Shown here: in pieces, positions 8,699-18,581 of the stretch | How positions within the stretch are numbered: position 1 is the stretch's first letter | Layout of the letters: every line of letters begins with the position of its first letter | Source of the DNA: Syntrophus buswellii | GTDB taxonomy: Bacteria > Desulfobacterota > Syntrophia > Syntrophales > Syntrophaceae | NCBI RefSeq assembly: GCF_046097065.1 | Contig: NZ_CP175563.1 | Span: 1,736,001 to 1,800,000 of the forward strand | Length of the DNA stretch: 64,000 nucleotides | Reading direction: 5' to 3' | The notes under the pieces: generated by a model | Seen by the model: only the letters and a program-made list of their open reading frames with translations | Databases searched by the model: none | What the model was told of the DNA's origin: nothing | Made by a program: the position numbers and the translations under genes

Positions 8699-9022
8699 GG
8701 AATTATTCGCCTGATCACCGACGCGTCTCGTTCTGTAAAGGGATCCGCCGGTTCAACCAATCCGGATCTCGAACCGCCTTCGTTACGTGAACTCCCTCCT
8801 GTAACCGATCGGCTTCGATTCGAACCAGAAGGGACATTTTCATCTTGTCCTCAGGCAGTCGGTTATGCTTAAATCACGCCTTATCTTCTTCAAGGGATCT
8901 GATGGTCATGGGGTGTTCATCCCGGTCTTCCTGAGTTTCGGAACCGGGGTGCGCCGACATCGGGAATAAGACATGAAACAAAAACCGTCATCTTCTATAA
9001 CGTTTCCTCCAAAACCGACGTC
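8699..9022. other. Intergenic region without a recognised gene
   Basis: Divergent spacer between coaBC (minus) and the radical SAM gene (plus). Short open frames exist on both strands but none shows a protein family signature or a convincing ribosome-binding site. Its left end holds the coaBC promoter. I see no RNA gene, repeat or clear terminator. Confidence 0.5.
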
Positions 9023-10405
9023 ATGAGAAACGCAAACGTCCTGCTGATCAACCCCTGGATCTATGACTTTGCCGCCTATGACTTCTGGAGCAAGCCGCTG
9101 GGTCTCTTGTACCTGGCCGGCATCCTGCGGAAAAATTCCATTTCTGTCCAGCTCATCGACTGCCTGAATCCGCTCCATCCAGGATTGAGTGACGACAGCG
9201 GTATCAGGAAACCGAAAAGAAAAGGCTTCGGACAGGGTCAGTATCCCAGGGAGGTCATCGCCAAACCCGACCCCCTGCAGGGCATACCGCGCAACTATCA
9301 CCGCTATGGCATTTCACCGCGTCTTTTAAGGCAGGAGCTGCATTCCTGCGCCTCTCCCGATCTGATTCTGGTCTCCTCCATGATGACGTACTGGTATCCG
9401 GGGGTGTTCGATGTCATCAGGATTGTCAAGGAACTTCTTCCCGGAGTTCCCGTTCTCCTCGGTGGCAACTATGCCACCCTCTGTCCGGAGCATGCGTTGC
9501 GTTCGGGTGCCGATCACGTCCTTCCAGGAGAAGGGGAGCAGCATCTTCGATTCATCATTGAGGAACTGCTTCGACAGGAGATCACATTCCTCCCGGATCC
9601 AGCCGACCTGGACACGCTGCCCTATCCCGCTTTCGATTTGCTGCCTTACAAAGGCCAGCTTCCCATCATGACATCCCGGGGATGCCCGTTCCGCTGCGTG
9701 TATTGCGCCTCCCACATCCTGAACAGCGGCTTCCGGCGGCGCTCCCCCGGACGGGTGGCCGAGGAAATCGCTTTCTGGAACCGTCGATTCGGGATTTCAC
9801 ACTTTTCCTTTTATGACGACGCCTTTCTGATGGATCCAGAGGAAATGGCCGTTCCCCTGATGGAAGAGCTGATCCGAATGAGGCTGTCCTGCCAGTTCCA
9901 TTGCCCGAACGGCCTTCACCTGCGCAGTATCGATGAGAAAATCGGCAGGTTGATGCTCCGCTCGGGTTTCCGCACCCTCCGCTTCGGCTTCGAAACGTCC
10001 GACGCCGGTCAGCAGGTTCGAACCGGGGGGAAAGTATCGAACGCACATCTGGAGAGGGCCGTGTCCTGCCTCAAGCAAGCCGGGTACAAGGCTTCAGAGA
10101 TCGGGATGTATCTCCTCTGCGGACTGCCGGGGCAGACAGCCCAGGAGGTGGAGGAAAGCATCCGTTTTGTTCTTTCCTACGGTGCGAAGCCCATACTGGC
10201 TGAATTCTCGCCGATTCCCGGAACCGGTTTATGGAACCGATCCGTTTCCGCCTCGCCTTACGATCTCGTCAACGAACCCCTCTTTCACAACAACACCCTT
10301 CTTCCCTGCCGCCATGAACACTTTACCTATGACGACTACCGAAGGCTGAAATCCATGATTCGGTCCTACGGGAAGACGGTTTCTCCGCCTCTTGCCGCCC
10401 TGTGA
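9023..10405 (+). CDS. Cobalamin-binding-type radical SAM protein
   Basis: 460 residues. Residues 1-170 form a Rossmann-like domain of the B12-binding type (VLLINPW at the start, LILVSSMMTYWYPG, VLLGGNYATLCPE). A canonical radical SAM domain follows, with C-x3-C-x2-C in SRGCPFRCVYCAS at about 217-224, then FYDDAFL, RFGFETSD and YLLCGLPGQT. Proteins of this architecture include methyltransferases and ring-forming enzymes; no substrate can be assigned. There is a charged insertion (about residues 62-90) before the first Rossmann helix pair that is longer than usual. The gene stands alone on its strand between intergenic spacers. Confidence 0.87.
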   Translation: MRNANVLLINPWIYDFAAYDFWSKPLGLLYLAGILRKNSISVQLIDCLNPLHPGLSDDSGIRKPKRKGFGQGQYPREVIAKPDPLQGIPRNYHRYGISPRLLRQELHSCASPDLILVSSMMTYWYPGVFDVIRIVKELLPGVPVLLGGNYATLCPEHALRSGADHVLPGEGEQHLRFIIEELLRQEITFLPDPADLDTLPYPAFDLLPYKGQLPIMTSRGCPFRCVYCASHILNSGFRRRSPGRVAEEIAFWNRRFGISHFSFYDDAFLMDPEEMAVPLMEELIRMRLSCQFHCPNGLHLRSIDEKIGRLMLRSGFRTLRFGFETSDAGQQVRTGGKVSNAHLERAVSCLKQAGYKASEIGMYLLCGLPGQTAQEVEESIRFVLSYGAKPILAEFSPIPGTGLWNRSVSASPYDLVNEPLFHNNTLLPCRHEHFTYDDYRRLKSMIRSYGKTVSPPLAAL

Positions 10406-10449
10406 TCCTTCGCTGAAAGGATTGCTCCTGTCTCCCTTCATTTTTCCTG

Positions 10450-10478
10450 TTGCTCTTGAACAAAATCCCGGATAGTAT
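10450..10478 (+). promoter_or_regulatory. Possible promoter upstream of the M16 peptidase operon
   Basis: TTGCTC and TAGTAT lie 17 bases apart in the 179-base spacer before the small membrane protein and the M16 genes. The match to consensus is partial, so this is a suggestion only. Confidence 0.35.
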
Positions 10479-10584
10479 ACACCATTTATGATATGCGGCA
10501 ACGAACAACAGGAAGGAGTCCCGCGGAAAAGCATCTCCAAGGGAAAGGGGAGCGTTTACGGGCTATTTTGGAGACAATCGTCCC

Positions 10585-10815
10585 ATGCTGACCTTTTGGC
10601 TGAAAACGGTGTGCGTCGGCTGTGCTTCACTGTTTTTTTTCCTCATGGGAATAGACAATCTGATCCATGCCTATTCGTTGACAAATCCGCACATGTTTAT
10701 TGTATACTTTTTCTCGTCGAACCTGATTATCCTGATCAGCTTCACCGGCCTGCTTTTTTCCGTTTTCCGCATTGTCACCTTCATCAAAAAAAGGGGATCA
10801 AACCGTGATGAATAG
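10585..10815 (+). CDS. Small two-helix membrane protein, unknown
   Basis: 76 residues with two predicted membrane helices (about 5-27 and 37-62), a short polar loop and a basic C-terminal tail (FIKKRGSNRDE). I do not recognise a family. GGAG lies 11 bases before the ATG, and the coding frame overlaps the start of the M16 peptidase gene by 8 bases (ATGAATAG), the pattern of a translationally coupled operon. It could help place or regulate the exported peptidases that follow, but that is speculation. A real gene is likely because of the overlap and hydrophobic pattern. Confidence 0.6.
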   Translation: MLTFWLKTVCVGCASLFFFLMGIDNLIHAYSLTNPHMFIVYFFSSNLIILISFTGLLFSVFRIVTFIKKRGSNRDE

Positions 10816-12325
10816 AATCGCCCGAACCCGTCTTTACAGCTTCCTCTTTTCCGCCGTGGTTTGCTGCCCGGCGCTTCTTCTTTGTCTTTCTGATTCTTCC
10901 TGCGCCTATGACCTCGAAAAGCAGGTTAAAACATATACCCTGGAAAACGGGTTGAGGATTTTGATGGTGAAAAGGGATTTCAGCCCCACCGTCTCCTTGT
11001 ACATCCGCCATAAGGTCGGGGCCGCTGACGAGCAGAGCGGAAAGACAGGGACCGCCCATTTCCTGGAGCACATGCTTTTCAAGGGCACCCGCACCATAGG
11101 CACGAAGAATTACGGGCGCGAAAAACGCATCCTCGATGAAATCGCCCGGACCGGAGACGCCCTGGACCAGGAGAGAAGAAAGGGAGAAAAGGGGGACCCT
11201 TCCAAGATGAACTCTTTTCAGATCCGACTGGACGAGCTTGAGAATGAGCAGCGGACCCTTGTCCTTTCCAACGAGATAGACCGGCTCTACTCCGAAAACG
11301 GCGCTGAGGCGCTTAATGCTTCGACAAGCCAGGACGTCACGACCTACCAGGTCAGTTTACCGGCCAATAAACTGGAGCTCTGGGCCAGGATCGAATCGGA
11401 ACGGATGATGGCGCCGGTGTTTCGGGAGTTCTACGCCGAGCGGAAGGTCATCATGGAAGAGCGCCGGCAGAGCATCGAGTCCGACCCCGACGGAAAGCTC
11501 ATGGAGCAGTTTCTCGCAGCAGCCTTTATAGCCCATCCCTATGGGCGGCCGATTCTGGGCTGGCCTTACGACATGAGCTATCTGAGCATCAAAGATCTGG
11601 ATGGCTTCCTGAAACAATACCATACTCCCAGCAACACCGTCATTGCCGTCGTCGGAAATATTCACCATCAGGATGTCCTGCGGCTGATTACAAACTATTT
11701 CGGGCCGATCCCCGCCGGGGAACCACCCGAATCACGGATTACGGAGGAGCCCCCGCAACTGGGGGAACGAAGAATCGCCGTTTCATTTGACGCCAATCCA
11801 AGACTGGTCATGGGATTTCACAAACCCACCCTTCCGTCGCATGATGATTATGTCTTCGACGTGATCCAGGCACTTCTGACCGATGGAAGGGTCTCTCGGC
11901 TCCACAAGGTCCTGGTGGCGGAAAAGGCTGTGGCGGAAAGTGTCCGTTCGGCAAGCAGCATGCCGGGGACCCGCTATCCGAATCTATTTACACTGTTCGC
12001 CACGCCTCGTCATCCCCATTCCCTCGCTGAACTGGAGGAGGCCTTGATGATCGAACTGGAGCGGCTGAAAAAGGAACCGGTTTCAGACCGCGAACTGGAG
12101 CGTATTAAAAATTCCCTCAAAGCCTCATTTGTGCGCAGCCTGGATTCGAATGCGGAACTGGCCAGCATGCTCTCCTATTTCGAAACGGTTGCCGGAGACT
12201 ATCGCTACATTGTTGATCACCTGAAGATCATAGACAATATCACCCCGGATGACCTGATGAGAGTGGCCAGGCAGTATTTTACGCAGAACAACAAAACCAT
12301 CGCCTTGCTTTCAAAAACCCCTTAG
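10808..12325 (+). CDS. M16 (pitrilysin/insulinase-like) zinc peptidase
   Basis: 505 residues with an N-terminal signal sequence (about 1-33), so the enzyme is probably periplasmic. The inverted zinc motif H-x2-E-H is intact in GTAHFLEHMLFKGT at 84-88. A long charged helical insertion (about 97-160) separates it from the NASTSQDVTTYQ segment with the distal glutamate region (LELWARIESERM). The second M16 domain begins near 230. The start ATG 10808 is preceded by AGGGGATC; an upstream in-frame ATG would lie deep inside the previous gene. M16 peptidases usually work as an active/inactive pair, and the inactive partner follows at once. Confidence 0.93.
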   Translation: MNRIARTRLYSFLFSAVVCCPALLLCLSDSSCAYDLEKQVKTYTLENGLRILMVKRDFSPTVSLYIRHKVGAADEQSGKTGTAHFLEHMLFKGTRTIGTKNYGREKRILDEIARTGDALDQERRKGEKGDPSKMNSFQIRLDELENEQRTLVLSNEIDRLYSENGAEALNASTSQDVTTYQVSLPANKLELWARIESERMMAPVFREFYAERKVIMEERRQSIESDPDGKLMEQFLAAAFIAHPYGRPILGWPYDMSYLSIKDLDGFLKQYHTPSNTVIAVVGNIHHQDVLRLITNYFGPIPAGEPPESRITEEPPQLGERRIAVSFDANPRLVMGFHKPTLPSHDDYVFDVIQALLTDGRVSRLHKVLVAEKAVAESVRSASSMPGTRYPNLFTLFATPRHPHSLAELEEALMIELERLKKEPVSDRELERIKNSLKASFVRSLDSNAELASMLSYFETVAGDYRYIVDHLKIIDNITPDDLMRVARQYFTQNNKTIALLSKTP

Positions 12326-12343
12326 AATGAACAACCTTCAGCC

Positions 12344-13774
12344 ATGAAAACACTCTTACTGATCCTGAACATGATATTCGTAATCACCTTTACCTGCCAT
12401 GGCGTCGCCCCGGCCTCGTCCGCCGAGCCCGACACTCTGATTCCCCCGGAGCGTCTGCACTATGCGCCTCTCAAGTTTCAGATTCCCCGGGCGGAAATAG
12501 CGGCGCTGGCCAACGGCATCCCCCTTTACATCGCCGAGGATCATGAGCTGCCTCTCGTAAAACTGACGGCCCTGGTCAGGGCTGGAATCGCTCACGATCC
12601 GTCGGGGAAGGAAGGTCTTGCCGATCTCGTGGGCGGTGTGCTGCTGACGGGCGGCACACAGCTTCTCTCCGGGGATGAAATCGATGAAGCGCTTGCCTTT
12701 ATGGCTGCGGATATTGACTGCGGCGTCTACCTGGAATACACCCTCCTGACCCTCTCCGTCCTGAGGAAGGATTTGGACAGGGCTCTTGAGATCTTTGCAT
12801 CGATCCTGAGAAATCCCGTTTTTGAGAAAGAAAAGTTTGCAACGGCCAAAAACCTGGACATCGAGGAACTGAGAAGGATACCTGACGATCCTCAGAATCT
12901 CGCCTTTCGTACCTATCGCAAGCTCCTGTACAGGGGCGATCCCCGGGGCAGACTTTCAACCCTTCAATCCCTTGAAAGGATTGCCCGAACAGATCTCCTG
13001 AACTACCACCGGGCTCATTTCACCCCGGGAAACATCCTGCTGTCTGTTTCCGGCGACATCACCGTAAAGGAAGCCTTGTCCCTGCTGAATCGCTGTTTGG
13101 GCGACTGGCAGGAGATCAATCCCGGCATGACGGCCCTTCCCCCGCCTCGAAGGGAGACCGAGGCATCCCTGACGCTCCTTCCCAAGGAGACGCCGCAATC
13201 CGTCATTATTTATGGCTCTTTCGCCCCCCCGATATCCTCCCCGGACTGTTATCCCTTTACCGTCCTGGATTTCATTCTGGGAAGCGGCGGCTTTCAATCC
13301 CGGATGTTTCAGGAGATTCGAACCAATCGCGGGCTTGCATACAGTTCGGGAAGCTTTTATCAGGCGAGAAGGGATTATGGGATCTTCGAGGCCTATGTCT
13401 TCACGAAGGCTGAATCCACCGCTCAAGTCCTGGGTCTGATAAAGGAGATTATACGAGAGTTCCAGGAAAAAGAGGTCGGCACCGGGGAATTGCAATGGGC
13501 CAAAAACGCCATTGCCAACAATTTCATTTTTACGTTCAAAACCGCGGATGATGTGGCCCTTCAACAGATGATGCTTGAATACAAAGGTCTTCCCGGCAGT
13601 TTTCTGGAGGAATACCCCGACAGGATTGCAGCCGTCGGAGCCGAAGATGTCAGGCGGGTCGCGGCAGCATATCTTGATCCGCAGAAATCGGTGATTCTCG
13701 TGCTTGGTCCGGAAAAGGAATTCGATGCCCCCCTTTCCAGGTTCGGAACGGTAAACCGGGAAGACGCCTTTTAG
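12344..13774 (+). CDS. M16-family protein without the zinc motif (partner subunit)
   Basis: 476 residues with a signal peptide (about 1-26). The M16 fold is evident (IPLYIAEDHELPLVKLTALVRAG, GLADLVGGVLLTGGT, and the LGSGGFQSRMFQEIRTNRGLAYSSG motif of the C-terminal domain). The H-x2-E-H zinc motif is replaced by GLADLVGG, so this chain cannot bind zinc in the usual way. The RGLAY-type Arg/Tyr segment, which contributes to substrate binding in active heterodimers, is retained. It lies 18 bases after the active M16 gene and most likely forms a heterodimer with it. Confidence 0.92.
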   Translation: MKTLLLILNMIFVITFTCHGVAPASSAEPDTLIPPERLHYAPLKFQIPRAEIAALANGIPLYIAEDHELPLVKLTALVRAGIAHDPSGKEGLADLVGGVLLTGGTQLLSGDEIDEALAFMAADIDCGVYLEYTLLTLSVLRKDLDRALEIFASILRNPVFEKEKFATAKNLDIEELRRIPDDPQNLAFRTYRKLLYRGDPRGRLSTLQSLERIARTDLLNYHRAHFTPGNILLSVSGDITVKEALSLLNRCLGDWQEINPGMTALPPPRRETEASLTLLPKETPQSVIIYGSFAPPISSPDCYPFTVLDFILGSGGFQSRMFQEIRTNRGLAYSSGSFYQARRDYGIFEAYVFTKAESTAQVLGLIKEIIREFQEKEVGTGELQWAKNAIANNFIFTFKTADDVALQQMMLEYKGLPGSFLEEYPDRIAAVGAEDVRRVAAAYLDPQKSVILVLGPEKEFDAPLSRFGTVNREDAF

Positions 13775-13860
13775 CGAGCGGCTGGTTTCCGACCCGTTAC
13801 GATGGGCGTTCCTTTTTACCCAGGGGGATATTTATAACACATGAGGGAGATGATGAATAA

Positions 13861-15108
13861 ATGGCAATGATTGATCGGAAGGCGTTCCAGAAATTATGCC
13901 GCAGAATTGATTCCTATGAAGAGGCAATGATTGAAATGCAGCGGTCCTTGACGGCCATTCCAGCCCTGTCCCCTGAGAGCGGGGGGCAGGGTGAATACGA
14001 GAAGGCAGGTTTTCTGAAATCGATCCTTCAGGAATGGGGCTTCAAGAATACCTCTGAGATAAACGCACCCGATCCAAGAGTGGCTTCGGGCATCCGCTCC
14101 AATTTGCTGGTCACGCTCCCGGGCAGGGATACGGAGAAAACAGTCTGGCTTCTGACCCATCTGGACATCGTTCCTCCCGGGGAGTTGAGCTTCTGGAGCC
14201 ACGACCCCTATCAGGTCGTCGTCACGGACAGGCTCGTCTTCGGAAGGGGCACGGAAGACAATCAGCAGGACCTCATCGCGTCCCTCTTCGCGGCCAGATC
14301 CCTGGTGGATGAGGGAATAGAACCGGAGTCTTCCATCGGCCTGGCCTTTGTCGCCGACGAAGAAACGGGAAGCCTTTTCGGCCTGGATTTTATCCTCAAG
14401 GATTCTCGGAATCCCTTCCGGAAGACGGACCTCATTGTCGTGCCCGATGCAGGCAACGAGGAAGGGTCATTGATCGAGATCGCGGAGAAGAGCATCCTCT
14501 GGCTTCGGGTTAAGACAACGGGAAAGCAATGCCACGGAAGCAAGCCTCATTTGGGAAGAAATGCCTTTCTGGCCGCCTCCCATCTCATTGTGAAACTGAC
14601 GGAACTGTACAACCTGTTCAGCAGAAGCGACGCGCTCTTTGAGCCGCCGGTAAGCACCTTCGAACCGACACGAAAGGACGCCAACGTCCCGAATGTCAAC
14701 ACCATCCCGGGAGAGGACGTCTTTTTCATGGATTGCCGCGTTCTCCCGGATTACAGCCTTGCCGGCGTCTGGCAACAGATCAGGAAGACAGCCGACTCCA
14801 TCGAACAGGATTTCGGGGTGAAGATCGACATAACGGCCGTTCAGGAGACTGAAGCCTCTTTGCCCACGCCGGAAAATGCCCCCGTCGTTCAAGCATTGAA
14901 GAAGGCCATCTCGGAAATCTATTCCCTGGATGCCTTTCCTCGCGGGATAGGAGGCGGAACCGTGGCGGCTCATTTCCGGCGACAGGGTTACCCTGTCGCC
15001 GTGTGGTCAAAAGTGGGGCAAAAAGCCCATCAGCCCAACGAGTGTTGCAGCCTGGACACCATGCTTGGCAATGCAAAAGTCTTTGCCCATCTGTTTTTAC
15101 AGAAATAA
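13861..15108 (+). CDS. M20-family metallo-hydrolase
   Basis: 415 residues. The zinc ligands and catalytic residues of family M20 (ArgE/DapE/CPG2) are visible: THLDIVPPG (His plus catalytic Asp), GRGTEDNQQD (bridging Asp), VADEETGS (catalytic Glu, metal Glu), VPDAGN, and a late His in KAHQPNEC. A dimerisation domain lies between about 190 and 310 (KQCHGSKPHLGRNA). Members hydrolyse N-acyl amino acids or small peptides; the exact substrate is not deducible. A GAGGGAGATGATG stretch lies just before ATG 13861. Cytosolic. Confidence 0.9.
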   Translation: MAMIDRKAFQKLCRRIDSYEEAMIEMQRSLTAIPALSPESGGQGEYEKAGFLKSILQEWGFKNTSEINAPDPRVASGIRSNLLVTLPGRDTEKTVWLLTHLDIVPPGELSFWSHDPYQVVVTDRLVFGRGTEDNQQDLIASLFAARSLVDEGIEPESSIGLAFVADEETGSLFGLDFILKDSRNPFRKTDLIVVPDAGNEEGSLIEIAEKSILWLRVKTTGKQCHGSKPHLGRNAFLAASHLIVKLTELYNLFSRSDALFEPPVSTFEPTRKDANVPNVNTIPGEDVFFMDCRVLPDYSLAGVWQQIRKTADSIEQDFGVKIDITAVQETEASLPTPENAPVVQALKKAISEIYSLDAFPRGIGGGTVAAHFRRQGYPVAVWSKVGQKAHQPNECCSLDTMLGNAKVFAHLFLQK

Positions 15109-15195
15109 AAGACCCCTACAAAGACGTTGAAAACGTTTTTGTATAGTGTTAGCGTTTTCACCGTTATTTTGATTATTATTTTTTCAAGGAAACCC

Positions 15196-16209
15196 ATGGT
15201 ATCGAAAACCGCACTTGAATCCGATGTCGTTGAAAAACTGACGTTCACGCATAACGACACATTGAAATATCTCCTCGGTGAGCAGGACAGGAACATTCAT
15301 CTCATAGAGAAACTGGAGCCCGTCAAGCTGGCCGCAAGGGGAAACACCGTTTCCGTCTCGGGAGACGCGATTTCCGTCGAGCTGGTGAAAACCCTTCTGC
15401 TGCAGCTTTACAAACTGATCCAGCGGGGCTATCCCGTCTTTCCCTCAGACATCGATTATGCCCATCGCATCCTGGCCGGGGACAAGTCCCTCTCCCTGGA
15501 AAAAATCTTTCTCGACACGGTCTTTATTTCGTCCAAGAAGCGGATCATCACCCCCAAAAGCATCGCCCAGAAAAAATACATCGACGCCATACGGACCCAC
15601 GACATGACCTTCTGCATCGGTCCTGCAGGGACAGGCAAAACATACCTGGCCATGGCCATGGCCGTATCATTTCTGCTGGACAAGAAAGTGGAGCGGATCG
15701 TTCTGGCCCGGCCCGCTGTCGAGGCAGGAGAAAGACTGGGATTCCTTCCGGGCGACCTGGCCGAGAAAGTCAATCCCTACCTGAGACCCCTGTATGACGC
15801 ATTGTTCGATATGATGGATTTTGACAGGGCAACGGGCCTTATTACCAAGGGGATTATCGAAGTTGCCCCCCTTGCCTTCATGCGGGGAAGAACCCTCAAT
15901 GATGCCTTTGTGATTCTCGACGAAGCCCAGAATACGACCTCGGAACAGATGAAAATGTTTCTCACCCGATTGGGCTTCGGCTCTAAAGCCGTTATTACGG
16001 GTGATATCACGCAGATCGATCTTCCTGCCGACAAAGTCTCCGGCCTTGTTGAGGCCGAACAGATTCTCGGCAGAACACCGGGAATACGCTTCATCCATTT
16101 TACGGAGGTGGATGTGGTCCGGCACTCGTTGGTGCAGGAAGTCATCAAGGCCTACGGCCATTTTCAAAGCTCGAAAGTCAAGGGCTCTTCAGCTCACCGG
16201 GAATCATGA
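15196..16209 (+). CDS. phoH: PhoH family ATPase (PhoH/YbeZ)
   Basis: 337 residues. ATG 15196 has AAGGA five bases upstream; the open frame reaches 69 bases further but encodes an unrelated hydrophobic stretch. An N-terminal KH-like region is followed by the P-loop GPAGTGKTYLA, ARPAVEAGERLGFLPGD, Walker B FVILDEAQN and TGDITQIDLP. PhoH-like ATPases are linked to RNA metabolism, and ybeY, an endoribonuclease often paired with phoH (ybeZ), is two genes downstream. The stop overlaps the start of the pgpH gene by 4 bases, so phoH-pgpH-ybeY is one operon. Confidence 0.93.
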   Translation: MVSKTALESDVVEKLTFTHNDTLKYLLGEQDRNIHLIEKLEPVKLAARGNTVSVSGDAISVELVKTLLLQLYKLIQRGYPVFPSDIDYAHRILAGDKSLSLEKIFLDTVFISSKKRIITPKSIAQKKYIDAIRTHDMTFCIGPAGTGKTYLAMAMAVSFLLDKKVERIVLARPAVEAGERLGFLPGDLAEKVNPYLRPLYDALFDMMDFDRATGLITKGIIEVAPLAFMRGRTLNDAFVILDEAQNTTSEQMKMFLTRLGFGSKAVITGDITQIDLPADKVSGLVEAEQILGRTPGIRFIHFTEVDVVRHSLVQEVIKAYGHFQSSKVKGSSAHRES

Positions 16210-18581
16210 AGATAATCGATCTGACAAAGGATTATTTCCGCAGTTTGTCCCGGGAACTGGCGGCGAAGATACCGGACATGCCGGCGCTGGCCAAAAACGT
16301 GAAGTTCCAGCGGATGGCCGTCCTCGTGATCGTCGCCGTCATTCTTTCCTTTCTGATCACACCGGAATTCTACATCAGCCATCCGCAGTTCAAGATCGGC
16401 TCCATCGCTCCCAAGGACATTAAAGCGGACAAGGATTTGCTCGTTGAAGACAGGGCCTCTACCGAGCAGAAGAAGCGGGAAAGCATCCAGGGCACGAAAT
16501 CCGTTTACGACTATGACAATGCCCTGGCGGAACATCTTGTGTCATCTGCTTCCTCAGCTTTTTCCAAAATGCGGATTTTTCTGAAGGATCCAGCAAACGA
16601 GGGCCTGACCGGACTCCCCTCACCTTTCAGCAATAAGGCCTTCCACGGGGCCATTAACCAATTTCAGCAAAGCCTTGGAATCAAGCTCTCCGAACAGGAG
16701 TTGAGAATTCTCCTTCAGGAAAATTTTTCCGAGAGCCTCGAAGAGAAGATCGTACAGCTTCTTCGTGCCGTCTATGTCAATCGATATTTTGTCAATACCA
16801 GATTGCTGGCCCAGGACATGTCCCTGGGAATCACACTTCGAAACGTCCGGACCCAACAGGAACAGAACCTGGCCGACTTGTCAGATCTTCTTTCTCTGGA
16901 AAATGCCTACGATCTTTTGATTCAAGAGGCCGGGGCTCTTCTGCAGGGTCAGAAAAAAGAGGTCCGACAGACGGTTCTTTCCTTCACCAAGAGGCTGATC
17001 CAGCCGAATGTGACGTTCAACCGAAATGCGACGGAGAAAAAGAAGGCGGAAACCCTGGATACCGTCAAACCCGTCTTTTTCCTTGTTCAGAAAAATGAAA
17101 TGATCGTCCGTGAGGGCCAGAAAATTTCCGAACTCGACAAGGAAAAGCTGGATGCATTCTACAGCAGAAAGGGACAGGAATCCCTTGCAGATTTTTCTGT
17201 TTTGCTTGGGATTTTCTTGACCATTGTCATTCTCTCTCTCGTTCTTTACTTCTGGCGCACAAGGAACTGGCCCAAGAGGCAGGAGCGAAGCATCGTCAAC
17301 AGCCTATTTCTGTCCACGATCTCTGTTTTTTCAATCCTTATGGTCAAGGCGGGAATTTTTATTTCCGATGCCGTCAACCGGGCATTCCCCACTCTTTCCA
17401 CCGAGGCCTTCCTCTATGCCATCCCCTTTGCTGCAGGGGCCATGCTCGTCGCCGTGTTGACCAATCGGAATCTGGCTCTCGTGTTGACCATTTTCCTATC
17501 GTTTCTCGTTTCCTTCCTGTTTGACTATGACATCAAAATGAGCCTCTTTTGCTTTCTGGGAAGCGTCGCCGCCTCGTACCATGTTGTAAGCTGCCGCCAG
17601 CGCTCCGCTTTTTTCAAAGCCGGCCTCTTCCTGGGGTTCTTCAACATGGCCGTGATTATCTGTCTCAGCCTTGTGTTCAAAGCCCCCCTTTCCATTGATC
17701 TCATAGCCCGACTGGCCATGGGACTTGCAGGAGGCCTTCTTTCCGGCATCCTGGTCGCCGGTCTGACCCCGCTTTTAGAATCCATTTTCAACTACACGAC
17801 GGACATCAAACTTCTGGAATTAGCCAATTTGAATTCACCGATATTCCAGCGAATGATGATGGAGGCACCGGGAACCTACAATCACAGCGTCGTTGTTGCC
17901 TCCCTTGTCGAAGCGGCCGCCGAAGCCATCGGCGCGAACCCGCTGCTCGCCAAGGTCAGCGCTTATTACCACGATATCGGCAAGCTGAAAAAGCCACTAT
18001 ACTTCATTGAAAACCAGAGAAACGGCGACAACAGGCACGATAAGCTTTCCCCCAGAATGAGCGGCCTGGTGATCATCTCTCATGTTAAAGACGGATGTGA
18101 AATCGCGCAGCAGGCAAAACTGGGCAAGGAAATTACCGATATCATCCGAGAACATCACGGCACGGGACTGGTTCGCTTTTTCTATGACAAGGCCAAAAAG
18201 GACAAGGACACCTCCATCAGTTCCCTCCCTGAAAGCGATTTCCGTTATCCGGGGCCGAAACCGCAGACCAAGGAGGCTGGGCTTGTCCTGCTGGGAGACG
18301 CCATTGAAGCTTCGTCTCGGACTCTGTCCAACCCTACGCCGTCCAGAATCAGCAATCTCGTTCATGACCGGATTGAGAAAATATTCATGGACGGGCAGCT
18401 CGATGAATGCGAGCTGACCATGCGCGACCTGAGCAGGATTGCGGAAATTTTTATACGGATCTTAAACGGGATCTTTCATCACCGCGTTAATTACCCCGAA
18501 CAAAGCGACCGGGAAAGCGCTCATCGAAAGGATGCCAATGGCCATATCGATTCAAAACCATCAGAAAAAGGCAAAAATTGA
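16206..18581 (+). CDS. pgpH: 7TM-HD phosphohydrolase (PgpH-type, c-di-AMP phosphodiesterase family)
   Basis: 791 residues. A first membrane helix (about 34-52) precedes a large extracytoplasmic 7TMR-HDED domain (about 55-330). Seven or so transmembrane helices follow (330-510), then a cytoplasmic HD domain with GTYNHS, the metal-binding YYHDIGKLKKP, and HHGTGLVRFFYDKA. In Firmicutes and others PgpH degrades the second messenger c-di-AMP; whether this organism makes c-di-AMP cannot be judged here. Gene order phoH-pgpH-ybeY is conserved in many bacteria. The gene overlaps phoH by 4 bases and ybeY by 44 bases. Confidence 0.93.
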   Translation: MKIIDLTKDYFRSLSRELAAKIPDMPALAKNVKFQRMAVLVIVAVILSFLITPEFYISHPQFKIGSIAPKDIKADKDLLVEDRASTEQKKRESIQGTKSVYDYDNALAEHLVSSASSAFSKMRIFLKDPANEGLTGLPSPFSNKAFHGAINQFQQSLGIKLSEQELRILLQENFSESLEEKIVQLLRAVYVNRYFVNTRLLAQDMSLGITLRNVRTQQEQNLADLSDLLSLENAYDLLIQEAGALLQGQKKEVRQTVLSFTKRLIQPNVTFNRNATEKKKAETLDTVKPVFFLVQKNEMIVREGQKISELDKEKLDAFYSRKGQESLADFSVLLGIFLTIVILSLVLYFWRTRNWPKRQERSIVNSLFLSTISVFSILMVKAGIFISDAVNRAFPTLSTEAFLYAIPFAAGAMLVAVLTNRNLALVLTIFLSFLVSFLFDYDIKMSLFCFLGSVAASYHVVSCRQRSAFFKAGLFLGFFNMAVIICLSLVFKAPLSIDLIARLAMGLAGGLLSGILVAGLTPLLESIFNYTTDIKLLELANLNSPIFQRMMMEAPGTYNHSVVVASLVEAAAEAIGANPLLAKVSAYYHDIGKLKKPLYFIENQRNGDNRHDKLSPRMSGLVIISHVKDGCEIAQQAKLGKEITDIIREHHGTGLVRFFYDKAKKDKDTSISSLPESDFRYPGPKPQTKEAGLVLLGDAIEASSRTLSNPTPSRISNLVHDRIEKIFMDGQLDECELTMRDLSRIAEIFIRILNGIFHHRVNYPEQSDRESAHRKDANGHIDSKPSEKGKN

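Noticed and set aside
8618..8872. An 84-codon plus-strand frame after coaBC
   Set aside because: It spans the predicted coaBC promoter and has no family or ribosome-binding site.
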